Of a stretch of DNA of 64,000 bases, positions 60,491 through 64,000 are shown in pieces (the first letter of the stretch is position 1; every line of letters starts with the position of its first letter). This stretch comes from Agelaius tricolor (taxonomy: Eukaryota > Chordata > Aves > Passeriformes > Icteridae). A model generated the notes under the pieces. That model searched no databases, was not told the origin of the DNA, and was given only the letters and a program-made list of their open reading frames with translations. The translations under genes were made by a program, and so were the position numbers. The stretch covers positions 12,802,001-12,866,000 of the forward strand of contig JALJCS010000004.1 in assembly GCA_023055355.1 (NCBI GenBank), given 5' to 3'.

Positions 60491-63400
60491 AAAGTAGCCA
60501 AGAATTGTCATTTGGACTTCAGATCTAGAGGGCAAGAAAACTTGACTATTTCCTGGGTACAACATCCCAGTTAAGACTGCTTGAGACTGCAGGCAAAAGC
60601 AGGCACCCCAGAACACAGCCTCTCACCAGGCTCCATCTCTGCTCTCTGGGCATGCTGAGCAGCTGGAAACAGTGTTTAGACTACCTGATGTCTTAAACTG
60701 CTGTGAGCTAGCTGCACGATCCTACCTTCTCCTTGTCCTCTAGACTTTCTGAAAGTACCTCCACAAGTCCTGCTCCCACGGTCCTTGACTTCCCACAGAA
60801 AGGAGGATATCTTACACCACATCCCAAAAAACACCTAATGCCCACCAGTTACACATGAGACCTGCTGAAAGCCTTCCTTTATACTTACACCTCACAGTAG
60901 GCAGGAAATATTCTCCACTGAATTTGCAGGGCATATTGCAGCTTAATGCCCTGATACTTCCAAGTGTTGAACCGACAGCCTAAGGAGAGTGTATTCACCT
61001 GGACATGTATTCACCTGGACAATTTCCCATCCAAAGCAAGAAGTTTTCTTGGTGTATTTATGAAGGAAATGTATCCCATGTCACGTAGTATTTAATAAGT
61101 ACTCTTATTGTCCCCAGAAATTCTACAAGTAAGCAACATGTTGAGGGTCCATTTTAAGATTCAATTTTTTAAATATAGATTATAAATATAGAAATATAGC
61201 TTATTTCTAGATGTAGAAATAATATTAATTAATATAGATTGATTATAAATATAGAATTATAGATTATAAATGTAGAAAATAACTGTCTTCTGTGATGACA
61301 CTAGAAAGTTTTTTTCTAAGTTAACAGTATTTTGAGAGCCATCTGATTACAGGAAAGACAATATCTGATGAAATAGGGCAGAAGAAAGGCAGATGAATTG
61401 GGGTATAATGCTAAGATTTTTGCTGGTTGTTTCCCATTTGTATGGGAAGTTGTCTTTAGTTCCAAATCTCAAGAAGCCACTTATCAAACATTCCTGTTAA
61501 AGTGGGCCGGGTAAAAAAGAGGTGCAACCTGCTCCTCATGTATTATAACTTGCAAGAAAGGTCTGTGGCTGTTTAAACAGCTGTTAAGAGAGTCCTACAG
61601 CACAATGTCATCCTACACAGAACTCAGAGATTGTAAGCTGCATTGTGGGGATGAGGTCAAAAGAGACAACAACTTCCTACAACTTCCTGTTTTTGCCTTC
61701 CTCTTAATGCAGTTTGTAGAATCACAAAGATTTTAATGGAGGATGAGCATATTTGTATAAACAGCTTTTGTTTACTAAAATCCAGAAAACTTCACAAAGG
61801 TAGAAATGAAATTTAAAAAAAAAAAATTTTTTGTCCACTGAACCAAGTTTTGCCCTCTCTAGCATGGACATTGCCTTAGGGGATGTGTAGGTTGACACCT
61901 GTTTTAAAACTGTAGGAAAAAGCTAATCTGTAAGGTTGTTTGGTTATCCCCGATAGGGCTTTTTCTCATTTGCCAGCAGAAAACTGTGGTGTGAATATTA
62001 GAAAGGAAGAAATTTATTAGTGTATCTGAAATACTGCAGATTTTTCGTACATCAGGGTTATTTACATGTACATAAATAACCGATAGGAACTGCTGTGCTC
62101 TTGGTGGGATTTTCAGAAGACGTCAATCCACAAAAAAATCCTGTATCTCTCTGTAACCAAAATTCCTCTGTTGTTTTTTTTTAAACATTAGTAATTTAAA
62201 AAGCAAAAATGCTTCCTCATAACAATAAAACTCTTACTAATTAAGACATGTTCAATATAAGAAACATTCAGGCAGAAATAGCATGGTTTTTAGGATTTCA
62301 GCTTTAAAGGAGACACGCAGGGATGGCTCCTTCATAAAGACTCATGGTTGCCATGGACACACAAAAAATAAACAGAACAATAAGGAAAAAAGCAGTTTGG
62401 AAGCAATGAAGAATTAAGCAGCACACAAAAAAAGGACGTAGTTCAACACCTAAATATTGAGAGTTTTGGTGTTTATCTTTACTGCCCAAGTACTCTCCTT
62501 TCATATAAATACATATAAATTTTTATTTATATATAAATAAAGGCTTAAACAAGGCTTCAAACAAGACTCTCTTCACATTTCAGTGCAGCTTTTCTGGGAG
62601 ATGATAGATTTGCCACAAAAAGTTTATTGTCATTTTTCATAGGAATTTTGACTTCTCTATCACCAGGAAAAAACATCCAAGATAAACAAAGCTAAGTATT
62701 CTAACAAACAGTCTGAAAAACTGAGATCCTAACAAAACATATAAAGGGATTGAGGCCCTTTATGAACAGTAAAAAGCCTCTTTTCTCACCCTGTTTCCTG
62801 AAGAACCAGCAGTAGCTCCTGCTAAAGTCAGCACGTTAGGTTTCTTGCATTTACCCTGAGGAATTTGGTCATTCTGGTGCTCTCAATACATCAAGAAGGA
62901 TTATTCATTAAAATTACAAACTACTTTTTAAAAACCCTATCAAATATTTCACCTTTTCCCAGTTATTAAAGAGCAACGAGATATTGCTTCGCACTTGAAA
63001 AACATTCACTACAAGAAGTCCCATTCCTGTAAGTGTATTACCAGCATATCTGTGGAGTCAGGCTTTAAAAGAGGAAAACTCTGGTAGTTCTTCAGTCTCC
63101 AGTCAGCTTACCAAGCAGTAGGGCATTTTGAGAGATTTGGTCAGCTTTCACTGGCTACTTCTACAGGGAGTTTAGCTTCTTGTGGCCTCATATGATGTAG
63201 ATCCTTAGCACCTAACACATCTGAACTTTTCTAAACCCAAATAACACTGACTAACTCGAGCCTCTCATTCAGAGTTTTTGTGGTTCATTGTTAACTTCAG
63301 GTGGTTCCAAACCCAAATAAAGCTAGTACAACACTGACATAAAAGATGAACTCAGTCACATACATTTCATCAGATTGCTTGACATGAAAGGTTTTAGTCC

Positions 63401-63709
63401 AGATTTTTTCAATTATCAAACAGAATTTAAAGAAGCAGCTCCAGATGAGGACTCTTCCTCCACGAGGGCACTATGCACAGTGCTGGGCTAGATTTGGGCC
63501 TTGTTCTCTTCTCCTACAGCATGCAGGTTTTTTTGGGATGTAATGCTGGAGATCAGTTTTGTTGTTTCTGTCCACAGCCACATATCAGGAGTCATATGCT
63601 GGGGCTAACTGGATGTCCATGCTCTGGAGTGCCCCACAGTAATGTTCCAGAGCCAAATTGTCAAATATGGATGGGCAGCAACACAGCATTCCCTATTCCC
63701 AGAGAGGAC
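60491..63709. other. Intergenic stretch without recognisable genes
   Basis: No exon or RNA gene is recognised. The stretch contains an AT-rich tandem repeat (61174-61277) and further AT-rich sequence, such as a TATAAATA-rich patch near 62505-62540. Confidence 0.6.
61174..61277. repeat. AT-rich imperfect tandem repeat (about 20-bp unit, 3 copies)
   Basis: Units resembling ATAGATTATAAATATAGAA recur at about 61174-61192, 61234-61256 (with a GATT insertion) and 61258-61277 (G for A at one site). The DNA between the first two copies is a degenerate ATAGAAATA/TTAATT-rich spacer. Confidence 0.8.
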
Positions 63710-63843
63710 ATAGATTCACCATTCCTGGAAATGTTGAGGAATGACTGGACATGGCATCTGTTCACATGAAGGTGTTCAGTCAAAGATTGGACTTGAGGAT
63801 TTTGGGGGTCTTTCCCAACCTGAATGGTTCTGTGATTCTGTGG
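63710..63843 (+). mobile_element. CR1 LINE 3'-end fragment
   Basis: TAGATTCACCATTCCTGGAA, TTGAGGAATGACTGGACATG, GTGTTCAGTCAAAGATTGG, GGTCTTTCCCAACCTGAATG and GTTCTGTGATTCTGTGG follow the conserved CR1 3' end, with two terminal octamers. It is about 134 bp, + orientation, 5'-truncated. Confidence 0.9.
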
Positions 63844-64000
63844 TACCCAGCCCTCCTTCTCTCAGCAGGATAGAGACAGCCTATGATTCCTCAGCAGAGG
63901 CTTCAGGGTTGGGAAGAGACAGGCCTTGATTTTGCCAAGTGCCCTTGTCCCAGGGTAAGTGTGGTGTTAACTGGCAGCAGCCACCACATTTGTGTTGCCA
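63844..64000. other. Window end, nothing recognised
   Basis: Short unique sequence after the CR1 3' end. No feature can be supported. Confidence 0.5.

Noticed and set aside
1..64000. tRNA, rRNA, snRNA and microRNA genes
   Set aside because: No tRNA B-box/A-box pair, cloverleaf, or recognisable structural RNA segment was found by reading. A covariance-model scan would be decisive and could not be run.

Overview
The window looks like vertebrate, almost certainly avian, nuclear DNA. It is AT-rich (roughly 60% by eye), has no dense coding, and is littered with 5'-truncated CR1 LINE fragments. Several of these carry the avian CR1 3' end (a GGTCCCTTCCA-like block followed by ATTCTRTG octamers). 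The single protein-coding exon I can support is vertebrate. No bacterial or organellar features are present, and the species cannot be fixed from this sequence.

Layout: 1-17085 contains no recognisable exon and is inferred to be the last intron of complexin-1 (CPLX1, + strand). It holds a CR1 mosaic (9065-10978) into which a solo LTR (9421-10239) has inserted; the LTR itself contains an expanded purine minisatellite/microsatellite. 17086-17283 is the terminal coding exon of CPLX1, starting at the residue equivalent to Tyr70 and ending at the stop. It is followed by an AU-rich 3' UTR with a canonical poly(A) signal at 17843-17848. From about 17870 to 64000, some 46 kb, no convincing exon of any gene is visible on either strand. 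This part holds CR1 fragments on both strands (24357-24965, 39789-40800, 43225-43685, 46497-47052, 50675-50848, 60236-60490, 63710-63843), a 450-bp compound purine repeat (about 48230-48692), a local GC/CpG-rich segment (about 51140-52020) and small tandem or inverted repeats.

The biology visible is therefore one neuronal gene end plus repeat-driven sequence evolution. I found no new gene system. The items most worth a second look are the LTR-into-CR1 nesting with its decayed target-site duplication, the CpG-rich segment as a possible unannotated promoter or first exon, the long homopurine tract, and a 38-bp near-identical dispersed repeat at 44956 and 47585. Nearly all longer open frames are chance frames, frames inside repeats, or low-complexity translations.
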